A DNA stretch of 36,019 bases from Nitrospirota bacterium (GCA_013388605.1 JACAEY010000015.1:1-36019), one strand, 5' to 3'. Shown: positions 1 through 8,357, counted from the stretch's first letter. Translations and numbers: made by a program. The notes: generated by a model not told the origin, from the sequence alone.

Positions 1-122
1 CCAAAGATTATTAATAGTGATTAAAGTCAGGTGAAGGTTTAAACATAATTGGAGGTAGTTTATTTTGGTTCTAAAATCGGGTCTCATAACTCTTATATAG
101 AATATTTTGGACAGCAATGATT
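1..122 (-). mobile_element. MITE-like inverted-repeat element, copy 1 (cut by window start)
   Basis: Read on the minus strand, this segment matches the left half of the copies at 9384-9610 and 23345-23715. The shared order is a GCTGTCCAAAATATTCTATA end, a TATGAGACCCGATTTT block, ACCAAAATAAACTACC, then TATGTTTAAACC and GACTTTAAT. The element continues past the window edge, so its other end is not visible. Its outer end points toward the gene starting at 262, about 140 bp away. No coding sequence is seen in it. Confidence 0.7.
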
Positions 123-201
123 CATTTTAAAAGCACACTCTCGAGGACTATATTTCTTGCCTTTCTTACAAACAAAAAATATATTAAGCATCCGTTTAAA
201 A

Positions 202-230
202 ATTTGTCAATAAGAGTGAGCTTGACAAAT
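202..230. promoter_or_regulatory. Inverted repeat overlapping the -35 box
   Basis: Perfect 9-bp arms, ATTTGTCAA (202-210) and TTGACAAAT (222-230), are separated by 11 bp. The right arm contains the TTGACA -35 element of the promoter at 222-249. A symmetric site there could be an operator for a dimeric regulator. That is an inference, because chance AT-rich symmetry is possible and no regulator gene is adjacent. Confidence 0.4.
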
Positions 231-249
231 ATTTATGTGAGTATATAAT
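222..249 (+). promoter_or_regulatory. Consensus sigma-70 promoter for the RDD gene
   Basis: TTGACA at 222-227 and TATAAT at 244-249 are exact consensus boxes with a 16-bp spacer. Transcription would be expected to begin near 256, only about 5-6 nt before the ATG at 262. The message would then be almost leaderless. No convincing Shine-Dalgarno sequence precedes that ATG. Confidence 0.75.
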
Positions 250-261
250 TGTAGTGCCAGG

Positions 262-1791
262 ATGTTGAGAGAACCTCTAAATTTAGAGAAGGAAAAAAAG
301 ACAAACCTTAAGCTTGCACTTGCAGTAGCTTCTATTATTGTATTATGTTTTTTTTCTTTATATGTTATCTTCTTTTTAACCATGTTTTTTTCTCCTTTTT
401 TATTATTCAGCTTTTTTCCTTTCCCTACATTTTCAGAAAATGTTGTTGGGCTTGATGGGAATCTCTTAATTTTCTCTGAGACAGTTGATTTTAAAGGGGC
501 AACCCGCGATAATCCACCTCAAAAAAAGATTGTAATGAGGATTTATAATGGTGAATCAATATCAGAACCTGAAGAAGTTAAATCTTTTATATCAGTTTAT
601 GCAACGGGAAGTAAAGTCTATTTTTTTGATAAAGGGCTTTATAGAACATTTGATAATGAAAAGTGGGAGGAGTTTAAAAACCCTGAAATAGGAAATAATC
701 CTATAGGGGCAGTTGGAGTTGATGGGATATATGTATTTAGCACAGTTATAAATAAGCCCTCACTCAAACTTATTAAAGAAAATGAAATAAAGGAGCTTCC
801 CCTTCCTGATATTAATTCTGACAATCCCAATATCTCATCTTCACAGCTTCTTTATTCAGCAAATGAACTCCATTTATTCTGGGCAAATAATAATAACCTT
901 TTATGGACCAGATACAACGGCAGACAATGGAGTAAACCAGAAATCTTTGATAAAACTGAAAAAACTAAAGCAATTGTTTTTCAAGATAAAATAATACTCA
1001 TTGGTTTTAAAAATGTTTGTCAACAGACTCGGATAACACTCAGGACTTTTGATAGTAACTCGTGGTCGGAGCCAGAGGAAATGAATATTCAGGGAAGTTT
1101 CTTCAATATAATACCGGCTGTTTTAAATGGCAGACTTATTGTTTTTCAACAAGGATTTTTTACTGAAAAATACTCTTTAATTGACAGAGGAAAACCTGAA
1201 GGACCTTTCAAGATAAGTAGATTATCTGTTCCTGCAGATTTTTTATGGAAAGGTTTTTTAGTTTTAATTATTGTCAATATCATTCTATTTCTTTTTGTTT
1301 TTCTCTTATCGTTTGTGATAAGAAAATATAAATTGAGAACATGGAGAATAGACACGGTGGAATTTGAGTTTGCCAGTTTATTCAGGAGGTTTCTTGCAAA
1401 GTTTTTAGATTCCCTAATTATATTGATACCTACCTGCATACCATCATATTTTGCCTTTAGAGATGACCTCTTTCTTGAAAATCCTTTTAAACTCATGGAA
1501 TTATTTTTTTACTCTCTTGGAGTAATAGTGTTAGGTGGCTACCTTTATCACTCGTTACTGGAAGGCATATGGGGAAAGACAGTTGGGAAAAAGATATGTG
1601 GTATTGTTGTTCTAAAAGAGGATTTTACAAAATGCACAATAGGGGGAGGATTTCTGAGAAATCTCTTGAGGATTGTGGATAATTTTTTCTACTATTACTT
1701 AATTGGTGTAATAGCAATAACAGGCACCTTAAAATGGCAGAGACTCGGAGACCTTGTAGCAGGGACGATCGTTGTAATAGATAAGAGATGA
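262..1791 (+). CDS. RDD-family membrane protein with large extracytoplasmic domain
   Basis: Integral membrane protein of unknown function, 509 aa. Residues 14-55 are a long hydrophobic stretch, probably one or two membrane segments. Residues about 60-320 are a soluble, beta-rich region with repeated W/Y-G-R/K-W-S-x-P-E patterns (NGRQWSKPE, SNSWSEPEE), reminiscent of propeller or sialidase-like blades. A second membrane segment lies at 328-353. An RDD domain (about 373-505) follows, with RFLAKFLDSL, GKTVGKKICGI, LRNLLRIVD and QRLGDLVAGT. RDD domains are usually about 130 aa and often stand alone; some are linked to ion or compatible-solute transport, but no substrate can be read here. The ATG at 262 was chosen because no good downstream alternative exists. 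It sits just behind a consensus promoter. The stop overlaps the next gene by four bases, so the two are probably co-translated. Confidence 0.75.
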   Translation: MLREPLNLEKEKKTNLKLALAVASIIVLCFFSLYVIFFLTMFFSPFLLFSFFPFPTFSENVVGLDGNLLIFSETVDFKGATRDNPPQKKIVMRIYNGESISEPEEVKSFISVYATGSKVYFFDKGLYRTFDNEKWEEFKNPEIGNNPIGAVGVDGIYVFSTVINKPSLKLIKENEIKELPLPDINSDNPNISSSQLLYSANELHLFWANNNNLLWTRYNGRQWSKPEIFDKTEKTKAIVFQDKIILIGFKNVCQQTRITLRTFDSNSWSEPEEMNIQGSFFNIIPAVLNGRLIVFQQGFFTEKYSLIDRGKPEGPFKISRLSVPADFLWKGFLVLIIVNIILFLFVFLLSFVIRKYKLRTWRIDTVEFEFASLFRRFLAKFLDSLIILIPTCIPSYFAFRDDLFLENPFKLMELFFYSLGVIVLGGYLYHSLLEGIWGKTVGKKICGIVVLKEDFTKCTIGGGFLRNLLRIVDNFFYYYLIGVIAITGTLKWQRLGDLVAGTIVVIDKR

Positions 1792-2237
1792 GTATGAAAG
1801 ATGAGGATTTATATTCGGAAATTGCCAAGATAGCATCTGAACTCTATGAAAAGAGTGGTAGAATTGAGGGTCGTGATTTAGAGAACTGGCTTGAGGCAGA
1901 GAAGATTGTAAAGTCTAAATACAGGGGAGAAGAAAGACGTGAATATGAGAGACACCCTTTTAAAAAGGTTATAAGATACTCTCCTTTTTATTTATCAGAA
2001 AAATCATTCAAAATTTCTCATGAAGGTATCATAGTTGACATTAGCAAAAAAGGGCTTGGAATGATAACAGATATTCCACTTGAAAAAGGGAGTATTTTGT
2101 TTTTTGATCCCGACATTGTTCTCAATGATTCAATTGCAATAGTCTCAACAGTTAAATGGGCAAGCGAGGTCGAGAAAGATCTATATAGAGTAGGATTAAA
2201 GATATATACAAAAGAACTCTTTACAGCAGATTATTAA
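1788..2237 (+). CDS. DUF2934-PilZ domain protein, probable c-di-GMP receptor
   Basis: Small cytoplasmic protein of 149 aa. Residues 7-42 (LYSEIAKIASELYEKSGR followed by EGRDLENWLEAE) match the DUF2934 helical motif. The rest is a PilZ domain with both c-di-GMP-binding signatures: RxxxR at R51-R55 and DxSxxG at D84-G89 (DISKKG). PilZ proteins bind cyclic di-GMP and pass the signal to motility, secretion or polysaccharide systems. The target here is unknown, although polysaccharide and T2SS genes lie downstream. Its ATG overlaps the preceding stop (ATGA), indicating translational coupling with the RDD gene. A second ATG at 1794 is an alternative start. The gene ends 6 bp before a convergent gene, with no clear terminator hairpin. 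Confidence 0.85.
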   Translation: MSMKDEDLYSEIAKIASELYEKSGRIEGRDLENWLEAEKIVKSKYRGEERREYERHPFKKVIRYSPFYLSEKSFKISHEGIIVDISKKGLGMITDIPLEKGSILFFDPDIVLNDSIAIVSTVKWASEVEKDLYRVGLKIYTKELFTADY

Positions 2238-2243
2238 AAACTG

Positions 2244-3203
2244 TTAGGCTTCAGCCTCTGCCGTATAAATTCCTTCTGTTTTTGAAAATGCTAACATCCC
2301 AAGAAATACAATGTTTACTATTGGTATTAACATCAAAAGTCCAAGCCATTTATTTCTGCCAAGATTTTCTGTTATCAACATCCATAGATAAATACCTATA
2401 ACAAAGTTTATTATTGGCACGAGCAATAGCAAAATCCACCACCAAGGTTTTCCAGCAGAAGCCACAATAGTCCATATTTGAACAATTGGAATCCATGCTG
2501 TCCATGGAGCAGTCACATTTAGTTTCTTTGCAATAATGTAAAGACATGAGGAAAAAAAGATATAAATAGCTATTTCAATAAGAAACAAAATCGTTATAAT
2601 CCAAACGGACAGTATTGAAGCTCCCATAGGAGGAAGTGGCATCTTTCTTACAGGTTGTTTAGGAAACATAACAGGGGGTGAAGTATCATCTGATTCTTGA
2701 GGTTCTTGTAAGGAGGGTTTTTTCTCAGGAGTTAATGCAGGTTTCTGGGTCTCGACAGGTTTTATATCTTCCAGATGTCCTTTTTCGGTAATAGGCTCTG
2801 GTCCTTCCCCAGTCTGTTCAGCTTTGATTTCAGCAGAGGGCATATCATCTTTTAAAAGAGCTTTTTTGCGGGGTTTTGATATCCTTTTCATATCTTCAGG
2901 TAATTCAGGGAGCCCTGTCTTCTGTGGAGAAAAAACAGGGTCAACGAGATATGTTATTTCAAAATATTTACTTGCTTCATCAAATTTTTTGAGTTTATAT
3001 AAAGCATATCCTATTCGATAATATGCTGAGGGCTCGGGTATCTTTGTAACATAAACCTTAAGGAGATTGATAGCCTCTCTGTATTCTCCATTATTGTAAT
3101 ATTGAATGGCAGTATCATATTCTTTATCAGTATCTGCGAATGTATTGTGGAGGATATTCAATGCAAAAAAGACCGAAATGATGATAAAAAAAATTTTTTT
3201 CAT
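2244..3203 (-). CDS. TPR protein with C-terminal DUF5684-like membrane domain
   Basis: Hypothetical envelope protein of 319 aa. A signal peptide (MKKIFFIIISVFFALNIL...) is followed by two TPR-like helical pairs at about 25-95 (YNNGEYREAINLL, YKLKKFDEASKYF). A charged, proline-rich linker follows (about 110-200), then a C-terminal membrane region of about three segments. That region carries the W-x-AWIPIVQIW, AGKPWWWILLLLVPIIN and WLGLLMLIPIVNIVFLGML pattern of the DUF5684 family. I chose the ATG at 3203 because GGAGG (3210-3214) lies 5 nt upstream. The ATG at 3206 would be only 2 nt away, and an upstream TTG at 3215 would include the Shine-Dalgarno sequence itself. A TATAAT box on the minus strand (3253-3248) is a possible -10, but no good -35 accompanies it. 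Function is unknown; the TPR module suggests a protein-binding role outside the cytoplasm. Confidence 0.7.
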   Translation of the reverse strand: MKKIFFIIISVFFALNILHNTFADTDKEYDTAIQYYNNGEYREAINLLKVYVTKIPEPSAYYRIGYALYKLKKFDEASKYFEITYLVDPVFSPQKTGLPELPEDMKRISKPRKKALLKDDMPSAEIKAEQTGEGPEPITEKGHLEDIKPVETQKPALTPEKKPSLQEPQESDDTSPPVMFPKQPVRKMPLPPMGASILSVWIITILFLIEIAIYIFFSSCLYIIAKKLNVTAPWTAWIPIVQIWTIVASAGKPWWWILLLLVPIINFVIGIYLWMLITENLGRNKWLGLLMLIPIVNIVFLGMLAFSKTEGIYTAEAEA

Positions 3204-3492
3204 CATTGCCTCCAAAAATAAAAATTTTCAAGATTTAATAAGTGACCATTATAATTTGAATTGATAATTGTAAGATGGTTTAATAGGAATATAAAAGTCC
3301 TTAGGTGACTAATCACCTTTGGATACTCCATGGTGCTCTACTGCAATTGCGACCTTCAATATCCTCAGTAATATACCTTTTTCTAAAGCAAAGATCAAAT
3401 TTCAAATAATAAATGCCATTATTTATTTAAATACCTCATCAAGTCATTTGGGAAACTGGAAACAAGTCTGATTGTTAAATAAATGAAAAAGG

Positions 3493-4260
3493 TCAATGAT
3501 CTTTCTCCTTTGCCTCATCCCATAGTTCGTCCATTTGCTTTAATGTCATCTCCGAGAGTTTTTCCCCTTTATCTGAAGCCTTCATCTCAATATAACGAAA
3601 GCGTGATATGAATTTAGAAATTGTCTTTCGTAAAGCATCCTCTGGATTAATACCAGTAAACCTAGATAAATTTACAAGCATAAATAATATATCACCGAGT
3701 TCTTCACTGATTAGATCCTTCTCCTTTATCTTTATTGCATTTTTGAACTCCTTAAGTTCTTCGTCGAGTTTCTTCAGTGCATCATCAATATTGTCCCAGT
3801 CAAAACCAACACCCGCTGCCCTGTTCTGAAGACGATATGCCCGTAAGAGAGAGGGTAATGCTTCGGGAACTCCTTCAAGAATAGATTCCCTTCTTCTGCC
3901 TTCAAGTTTCTTCTGTTCCTCCCACTGAATAATAACCTCATCAGAGGTTTTGCACTCTGCATAACCAAAAACATGAGGGTGCCTCTTAGTTAACTTTTTA
4001 CTAATCATCTCTATAACATCTGATATATCAAACTCTTCTTTTTCCTTTGCTATCTGACATTGAAAGACTATCTGAAACAAAAGATCACCGAGTTCCTCTT
4101 TAATCTTTTCAGGGTCGTGGGACTCGATCGCCTCAACGAGTTCATATGCCTCTTCTATAATAAAAGGCTTAAGTGATTCTCTTGTCTGCTCCTTATCCCA
4201 TGGGCATCCCCTGTCACCTCTAAGTTTTTCCATAATATCTAATAATTTCTGAAAATCCAT
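3493..4260 (-). CDS. mazG: MazG nucleoside triphosphate pyrophosphohydrolase
   Basis: Hydrolyses (d)NTPs to NMP and PPi, a cytoplasmic house-cleaning enzyme. The 255-aa protein has the usual tandem MazG repeat. The N-terminal domain begins DFQKLLDIMEKLRGDRGCPW and carries the Mg-binding EEAYELVEA and EELGDLLFQIVFQ motifs. The C-terminal domain repeats the pattern with DEELKEFKNAI and EELGDILFMLVNLSRF. E. coli MazG is 263 aa. A GTG at 4320 would extend the frame by 20 residues, but that extension is encoded by a dispersed 78-bp repeat and has a twin in front of gatA, so I rejected it. The start is ATG 4260 (or 4263), with GGAAAG from the repeat acting as a weak ribosome site. It is the last gene of a minus-strand run from manC, 90 bp downstream of the DUF2784 start-stop pair. 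Confidence 0.92.
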   Translation of the reverse strand: MDFQKLLDIMEKLRGDRGCPWDKEQTRESLKPFIIEEAYELVEAIESHDPEKIKEELGDLLFQIVFQCQIAKEKEEFDISDVIEMISKKLTKRHPHVFGYAECKTSDEVIIQWEEQKKLEGRRRESILEGVPEALPSLLRAYRLQNRAAGVGFDWDNIDDALKKLDEELKEFKNAIKIKEKDLISEELGDILFMLVNLSRFTGINPEDALRKTISKFISRFRYIEMKASDKGEKLSEMTLKQMDELWDEAKEKDH

Positions 4261-4336
4261 CATAGCTTTCCAAAATATTCTAAAATATTGCTGGATGCAG
4301 AAGAAACACAATAACGACACCTTATAAAATTAATCC
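4259..4336 (-). repeat. 78-bp dispersed repeat (family B), copy 1
   Basis: Read on the minus strand, this stretch is nearly identical to 20297-20374 over 78 bp. Shared blocks are GGATTAATTTTATAAGGTG, ATTGTGTTTCTT, GCATCCAG, ATATTTTAGAATAT and a TGGAMAGC end. The last part resembles the outer end of the larger element (TAGAATATTTTGGACAGC). The repeat ends at the mazG start codon. No reading frame of its own is evident. Confidence 0.8.
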
Positions 4337-4350
4337 AAATATTTATAAAT

Positions 4351-4701
4351 TCATCTCTCCTTTTTCAAATAAAAATATGCTGACACACTAACAAGAATGA
4401 GTGTTAAAATAAATATGACCAAAGGAGACAATTCTACATAAATAAGTTTTTCTGCATAGTGAATAATGAAAGAACCGGTATATGAAAGTGATGGATCATG
4501 CTTCTTTCTTAACCATAGCTCGAGATAGGTCAGTGGACAATACCAACCAAATATCTGCATTATAACTGCAAACCCAAGACCTGTTATGTGGAATGTTTTA
4601 ATAATCCTGTATTTTTTCCCTATAAAAACACCGAATATAAGAAAGAGGATCCACAGAAAATGTATTAAAACTACGACATCTGCCGCTATCTTGTATAACA
4701 T
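4351..4701 (-). CDS. DUF2784 family membrane protein
   Basis: Predicted inner-membrane protein of 116 aa and unknown function. It has the DUF2784 pattern: an N-terminal LADVVVLIH-like segment (AADVVVLIHFLWILFLIFGV), the conserved CPLTYLELWLRKK block after the second segment, a Y-x-G-S-F-I loop, then LIYVELSP and a final hydrophobic helix ending in YFYLKKER. About four membrane helices are likely. The length is normal for the family. It lies 32 bp after algH and 90 bp before mazG on the same strand, inside a probable operon. The ATG at 4701 lacks a clear Shine-Dalgarno sequence. Confidence 0.8.
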   Translation of the reverse strand: MLYKIAADVVVLIHFLWILFLIFGVFIGKKYRIIKTFHITGLGFAVIMQIFGWYCPLTYLELWLRKKHDPSLSYTGSFIIHYAEKLIYVELSPLVIFILTLILVSVSAYFYLKKER

Positions 4702-4733
4702 ATTTATTTGTTGAGCTTTTCATTATAATAACA

Positions 4734-5294
4734 CTACACTCTTCCCTGTTTATCCACAAGTCTTGTCAGGTCAACTCCTATTGAGTCTGCAGCAGCCTTC
4801 CAGCGCTCTTTTACAGGAATATCAAAGATGATCCTTATATCCATTGGAGCAACTAGCCAGCTATCTAACATTAGCTCATATTCGAGTTGTCCTGATGCCC
4901 AACCCGAAAAGCCGAGTGCAAAAAGAAAACTTTTTGGACCTTTTCCATTCGCTAAATCAATAAGTATTTCCTTTGAGGTAGTTAGTGAAAGGGTATCTTT
5001 TATATTTATTGAAGCATATTTCACATCATTAGGTATAAAGAGGATATATCCTTGGTCAGGTTTCACAGGCCCTCCATAAAATACAGGTAGGTCTCTTTTG
5101 ATCTCTTTTACATCAAGCCATTCGATTAAGGGAATAAAGCTATTTAAAAGTATACGATTGATTACAAGTCCAAATGCCCCTTGATCTGTATGGTCGCAGA
5201 TTAACACAACAGTTCTTTCAAAGTTGGGATCTTTTAAACTTGGTGTTGCTATCAAAAACGTACCTGTTAAATTTTTAATCTCTACCTCTTCCAC
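4734..5294 (-). CDS. algH: YqgE/AlgH family protein (DUF179)
   Basis: Cytoplasmic protein of 186 aa in the YqgE/AlgH (DUF179) family. The family has a known fold but no settled biochemical role; algH was named from alginate regulation in Pseudomonas. Signature blocks are GTFLIATPSL, DPNFERTVVLICDHTDQGAFGLVINR, VFYGGPVKPDQGYIL and FALGFSGWASGQLEYEL. Length is typical. The start is GTG 5294, preceded by GAGG about 10 nt upstream. It begins 4 bp after the rnhA stop, so the two are very likely co-transcribed. Confidence 0.88.
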   Translation of the reverse strand: MEEVEIKNLTGTFLIATPSLKDPNFERTVVLICDHTDQGAFGLVINRILLNSFIPLIEWLDVKEIKRDLPVFYGGPVKPDQGYILFIPNDVKYASINIKDTLSLTTSKEILIDLANGKGPKSFLFALGFSGWASGQLEYELMLDSWLVAPMDIRIIFDIPVKERWKAAADSIGVDLTRLVDKQGRV

Positions 5295-5298
5295 TCTA

Positions 5299-5772
5299 TC
5301 AAACCCTCTTCAGCTTACATCTTTTGATTTCACTTTTTGCAATTTTATCACACCTTTCATTTTCAGGATAGCCATCATGCCCTTTTATCCACTTCCATTC
5401 AATCTCATGTTTATTCGAAAGACTCAGTAGTCTTTCCCATAGGTCACGGTTTATTACAGGTTTCTTCTGAGAATTCCTCCAGTTATTTTTGACCCAATTG
5501 GATATCCATAAAGTTATGCCTTGAACCACATAGTTTGAATCGGTTACCATCTTAACCTTACAGGGTTTTTTTAGTGATTCAAGCGCCTTGATTACCGCAG
5601 TAAGTTCCATGCGGTTATTAGTGGTCATAGGGTCACAACCAGAGAGTTCTTTTTCTTTCCCACCCGACTTCAAAATAACACCATATCCACCTACCCCTGG
5701 ATTTCCGCTGCATGCACCATCAGCAAATATTTCGACACAATCTGCTTGAGGTTGGCCACCTTTTCTATTCAT
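5299..5772 (-). CDS. rnhA: Ribonuclease HI
   Basis: Endonuclease that cuts the RNA strand of RNA-DNA hybrids, removing R-loops and primers in the cytoplasm. The 157-aa protein matches the E. coli RNase HI length (155). All catalytic residues are visible: D18 ([11 protein letters not shown]), E56 (TNNRMELTA), D78 (MVTDSNYV), D142 (NERCDKIA), and the assisting H132 ([14 protein letters not shown]). The basic-protrusion region ([20 protein letters not shown]) is present, as in E. coli. The ATG at 5772 is 24 bp after the decarboxylase stop. The ribosome site is weak. It is placed mid-operon between sugar-nucleotide genes and algH. Confidence 0.95.
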   Translation of the reverse strand: MNRKGGQPQADCVEIFADGACSGNPGVGGYGVILKSGGKEKELSGCDPMTTNNRMELTAVIKALESLKKPCKVKMVTDSNYVVQGITLWISNWVKNNWRNSQKKPVINRDLWERLLSLSNKHEIEWKWIKGHDGYPENERCDKIAKSEIKRCKLKRV

Positions 5773-5796
5773 TTGACCACAAAAATATTAGTTGAA

Positions 5797-6744
5797 TCAG
5801 TGTCTGCCAGACAAGATTTTTTTAAAGTATTCTACAGTTTTTTTCAACCCCTCTTCCAAGCTTGTCTTTGGCAGCCAACCCAGCCGCTTTTTTGCAAGCG
5901 TAATATCAGGACACCTTCTTACCGGATCATCCTGAGGCAGAGGTTTATGTAGTATTTTTGAACGGGACTTTGTTATTTTCAAAACCTTTTCTGCTAAATC
6001 GATAATGCTTATTTCATGAGGATTTCCAAGATTCACAGGTCCTGTAAAATCATCAGCAGAATTCATAAGTTTTATGAGTCCATCAATCATGTCATCTACA
6101 TAGCAGAAACTTCTTGTTTGTGTTCCATCCCCATAAACTGTTATTTCTTTTCCAGTGAGTGCCTGTATAATAAAATTACTCACAACCCTGCCATCATTGA
6201 GGTGCATCCTTGGTCCATAGGTATTAAATATCCTTGCAACCTTGATCCTTAGCTTATGTTGACGGTGGTAGTCAAAAAAAAGGGTTTCAGCACAACGTTT
6301 GCCTTCATCATAGCAACTGCGAATCCCTATTGGATTAACACTTCCCCAATATGCCTCAGGCTGTGGATGAACAGCTGGGTTTCCGTAAATCTCTGATGTA
6401 GATGCCTGGAGTATTTTTATCTTTAATCTTTTAGCAAGACCGAGCATATTAATTGCGCCATGAACAGCTGTTTTGACCGTCTGGACAGGGTCAAGCTGAT
6501 AATGGATAGGAGATGCAGGACAGGCAAGGTTGTATATTTCATCAACCTCCACATAGAGTGGAAAAGTTATATCATGTCTTAATACTTCAAAATAGGGGTT
6601 ATTCATAATATGGGCAATATTGCCTTTTGCACCAGTAAAAAAATTATCTACACATAAAACTTCATTTCCTGCATTAAGTAATTTCTCACAGAGATGACTA
6701 CCTATGAATCCTCCTCCACCCGTTACAAGAATTCTCTTTTGCAT
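5797..6744 (-). CDS. UDP-glucuronate decarboxylase (UDP-xylose synthase type)
   Basis: Extended short-chain dehydrogenase of 315 aa, predicted to convert UDP-glucuronate to UDP-xylose using bound NAD+, giving a precursor for surface glycans. Visible features are the NAD-binding GGGGFIGS near the N-terminus, the VDNFFTG loop, [12 protein letters not shown] (diagnostic of the UXS family), the STSEIYG segment, and the catalytic Y-x-x-x-K in [16 protein letters not shown] and [14 protein letters not shown] are also typical of UXS. Length matches bacterial UXS enzymes. The start is ATG 6744 with GGAGG 5 nt upstream. It follows manC by 41 bp. A generic NAD-dependent epimerase/dehydratase is the fallback call, but the ACPASP motif makes UXS the better one. 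Confidence 0.88.
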   Translation of the reverse strand: MQKRILVTGGGGFIGSHLCEKLLNAGNEVLCVDNFFTGAKGNIAHIMNNPYFEVLRHDITFPLYVEVDEIYNLACPASPIHYQLDPVQTVKTAVHGAINMLGLAKRLKIKILQASTSEIYGNPAVHPQPEAYWGSVNPIGIRSCYDEGKRCAETLFFDYHRQHKLRIKVARIFNTYGPRMHLNDGRVVSNFIIQALTGKEITVYGDGTQTRSFCYVDDMIDGLIKLMNSADDFTGPVNLGNPHEISIIDLAEKVLKITKSRSKILHKPLPQDDPVRRCPDITLAKKRLGWLPKTSLEEGLKKTVEYFKKILSGRH

Positions 6745-6785
6745 CCATGCCTCCAGTAAATATTACTTTTTGAATTTAATATCTT

Positions 6786-8204
6786 TTATTCCTCCATCCT
6801 GCCATAAACATCTTCCATTCTAACTATATCATCTTCTTCCACATACTCACCATTCTGAACTTCAATTATTTCTAATTGCACCTTTCCGGGGTTCTCAAGT
6901 CTATGAGGTGTTGATTTAGGGACATAGGCAGACTCATTTTCATGAATATATGTCTCTTTATTACCTATTGTTACCTTTGCCGTCCCTTTTATAACTACCC
7001 AGTGTTCGGACCTATGAAAATGTTTCTGGAGACTCAACCTCTCTCCTGGATTCACTACAACCCTTTTGATCTTATATCTTTGCCCTTCTTCGAGAATCGT
7101 ATAACTTCCCCATGGTCTATATGTTGTTACATGTTCAAGTACCTCCTTACGTCCATCAAGTATCAGCTTATCTACAAGGTTTTTTACCTTCTGTGTCTCC
7201 CCTTTTTGAGCAATAAGTATTGCATCGTCTGTCTCAATAACAAGGCAGTCCTTAAGCCCAATCGTGGCTATCAATCTTTTATCTCCAATAATCATGGTCT
7301 CCTTGGAATCCATTGTAATAACATCCCCTATCTTTACATTTCCATTTTCATCCTTATCAAGGATTTCAAATAAAGAATCCCATGAACCTATATCACTCCA
7401 ATATATCTCAGCAGGAATTGTTACTATCCTTTCTGACCTTTCCATAACAGCATAATCAAAAGATATACTTGGCATTTTTGCAAATCCCTTCATCATATCA
7501 TTAAGACTCAATTCAAGAGTTTTGCCTATTTCTGGAACATATCTCATAAATTCTTCTTCTATTCGACCTATCTTAAAAACGAAAATACCAGAATTCCAGT
7601 AATAGTTCCCATCTCTGAAGTAATTTCTTGCTGACTCAGCATCTGGCTTTTCTGTAAATCTTTCTACTATTAAGTAGTTTCTGCCATCTTCTCCTTTACC
7701 TTTGTTTTTTGCCTTTATGTATCCATAACCTGTTTCTGGAGAGATGGGCTTGATACCAAAAGTTACTATATAGCCATCTTTAGCAATATCTTCTGACCTT
7801 CTGACATACTCGCAGAATTTATCCACGGGCTTGATTATATGGTCACAGGGTGAGATAAATAATACCTCTTCTTTTGGGCATTCGAGTTTCTCCATGCAAT
7901 ATTTAATTCCCAGAGCGATTGCGGGTGCAGTATTCCTACATGCAGGCTCAAGAATAATATGTGGAAAAACAGATGGCTGGTCATCAGAAAGTAAAGAATT
8001 CAGCTCAGATTCAACATAGAATTTATATTCTTTATTAGTAAGGATGATAATATCATCAGGGTTTACAACAGGTAATAACCTTTCAATAGTATTTTGTAGA
8101 AGAGATCGCTTACCATTTACCTTCATGAACTGTTTTGGATAGTTTTTTCTCGATACGGGCCAAAGTCTTGTCCCTGAACCACCTGCAAGGATTATTACTT
8201 TCAT
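6786..8204 (-). CDS. manC: Mannose-1-phosphate guanylyltransferase / mannose-6-phosphate isomerase
   Basis: Bifunctional enzyme of 472 aa for GDP-mannose synthesis. The N-terminal nucleotidyltransferase domain (about 1-340) starts with the signature LAGGSGTRLWPVSRKNYPKQF and includes FTEKPD and NSGIFVFK. The C-terminal cupin (about 350-465) is a type II phosphomannose isomerase with RPWGSYTILEEG, YKIKRVVVNPGERLSLQ and KHFHRSEHWVVIKGTA, holding the metal-binding His residues, then PKSTPHRLENPG. Length equals ManC/AlgA/CpsB enzymes. The start is ATG 8204 with AAGGGGG about 8 nt upstream. A TATAAT on the minus strand (8266-8261) is a possible -10. It is the first gene of the minus-strand operon and lies divergent from the epimerase at 8403. 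Confidence 0.93.
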   Translation of the reverse strand: MKVIILAGGSGTRLWPVSRKNYPKQFMKVNGKRSLLQNTIERLLPVVNPDDIIILTNKEYKFYVESELNSLLSDDQPSVFPHIILEPACRNTAPAIALGIKYCMEKLECPKEEVLFISPCDHIIKPVDKFCEYVRRSEDIAKDGYIVTFGIKPISPETGYGYIKAKNKGKGEDGRNYLIVERFTEKPDAESARNYFRDGNYYWNSGIFVFKIGRIEEEFMRYVPEIGKTLELSLNDMMKGFAKMPSISFDYAVMERSERIVTIPAEIYWSDIGSWDSLFEILDKDENGNVKIGDVITMDSKETMIIGDKRLIATIGLKDCLVIETDDAILIAQKGETQKVKNLVDKLILDGRKEVLEHVTTYRPWGSYTILEEGQRYKIKRVVVNPGERLSLQKHFHRSEHWVVIKGTAKVTIGNKETYIHENESAYVPKSTPHRLENPGKVQLEIIEVQNGEYVEEDDIVRMEDVYGRMEE

Positions 8205-8327
8205 ATACTGTTCCCCCTTTTTTATGTAATCCCTGACTTCAATAAACCAATCATGTTTCTATTATAATTCAAATTTAACCTATTTAATTAATAAAATTAG
8301 GGTGTGATTAATATAGGTTACAGTCTT

Positions 8328-8357
8328 TTGACATATTAGTTATCTCCTTTCTATTAT
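8328..8357 (+). promoter_or_regulatory. Sigma-70-like promoter for the epimerase gene
   Basis: TTGACA at 8328-8333 and TATTAT at 8352-8357 are separated by 18 bp. They lie in the divergent gap between manC and the GalE-like gene, about 45 bp before its ATG. The -35 is exact consensus and the -10 is close to it. Confidence 0.6.

Noticed and set aside
1146-1496. Long antisense frames inside the RDD, gspF, dnaX, gatB and other genes
   Set aside because: They mirror strongly supported genes on the other strand and show no domain features of their own.
3303-3318. AGGTGA/TCACCT hairpin as a terminator
   Set aside because: Only a 6-bp stem with no T-tract on either strand; too weak to call.
4261-4320. 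N-terminal extension of MazG from GTG 4320
   Set aside because: These 20 codons are read from the 78-bp dispersed repeat, have a twin before gatA and are not part of the MazG family.
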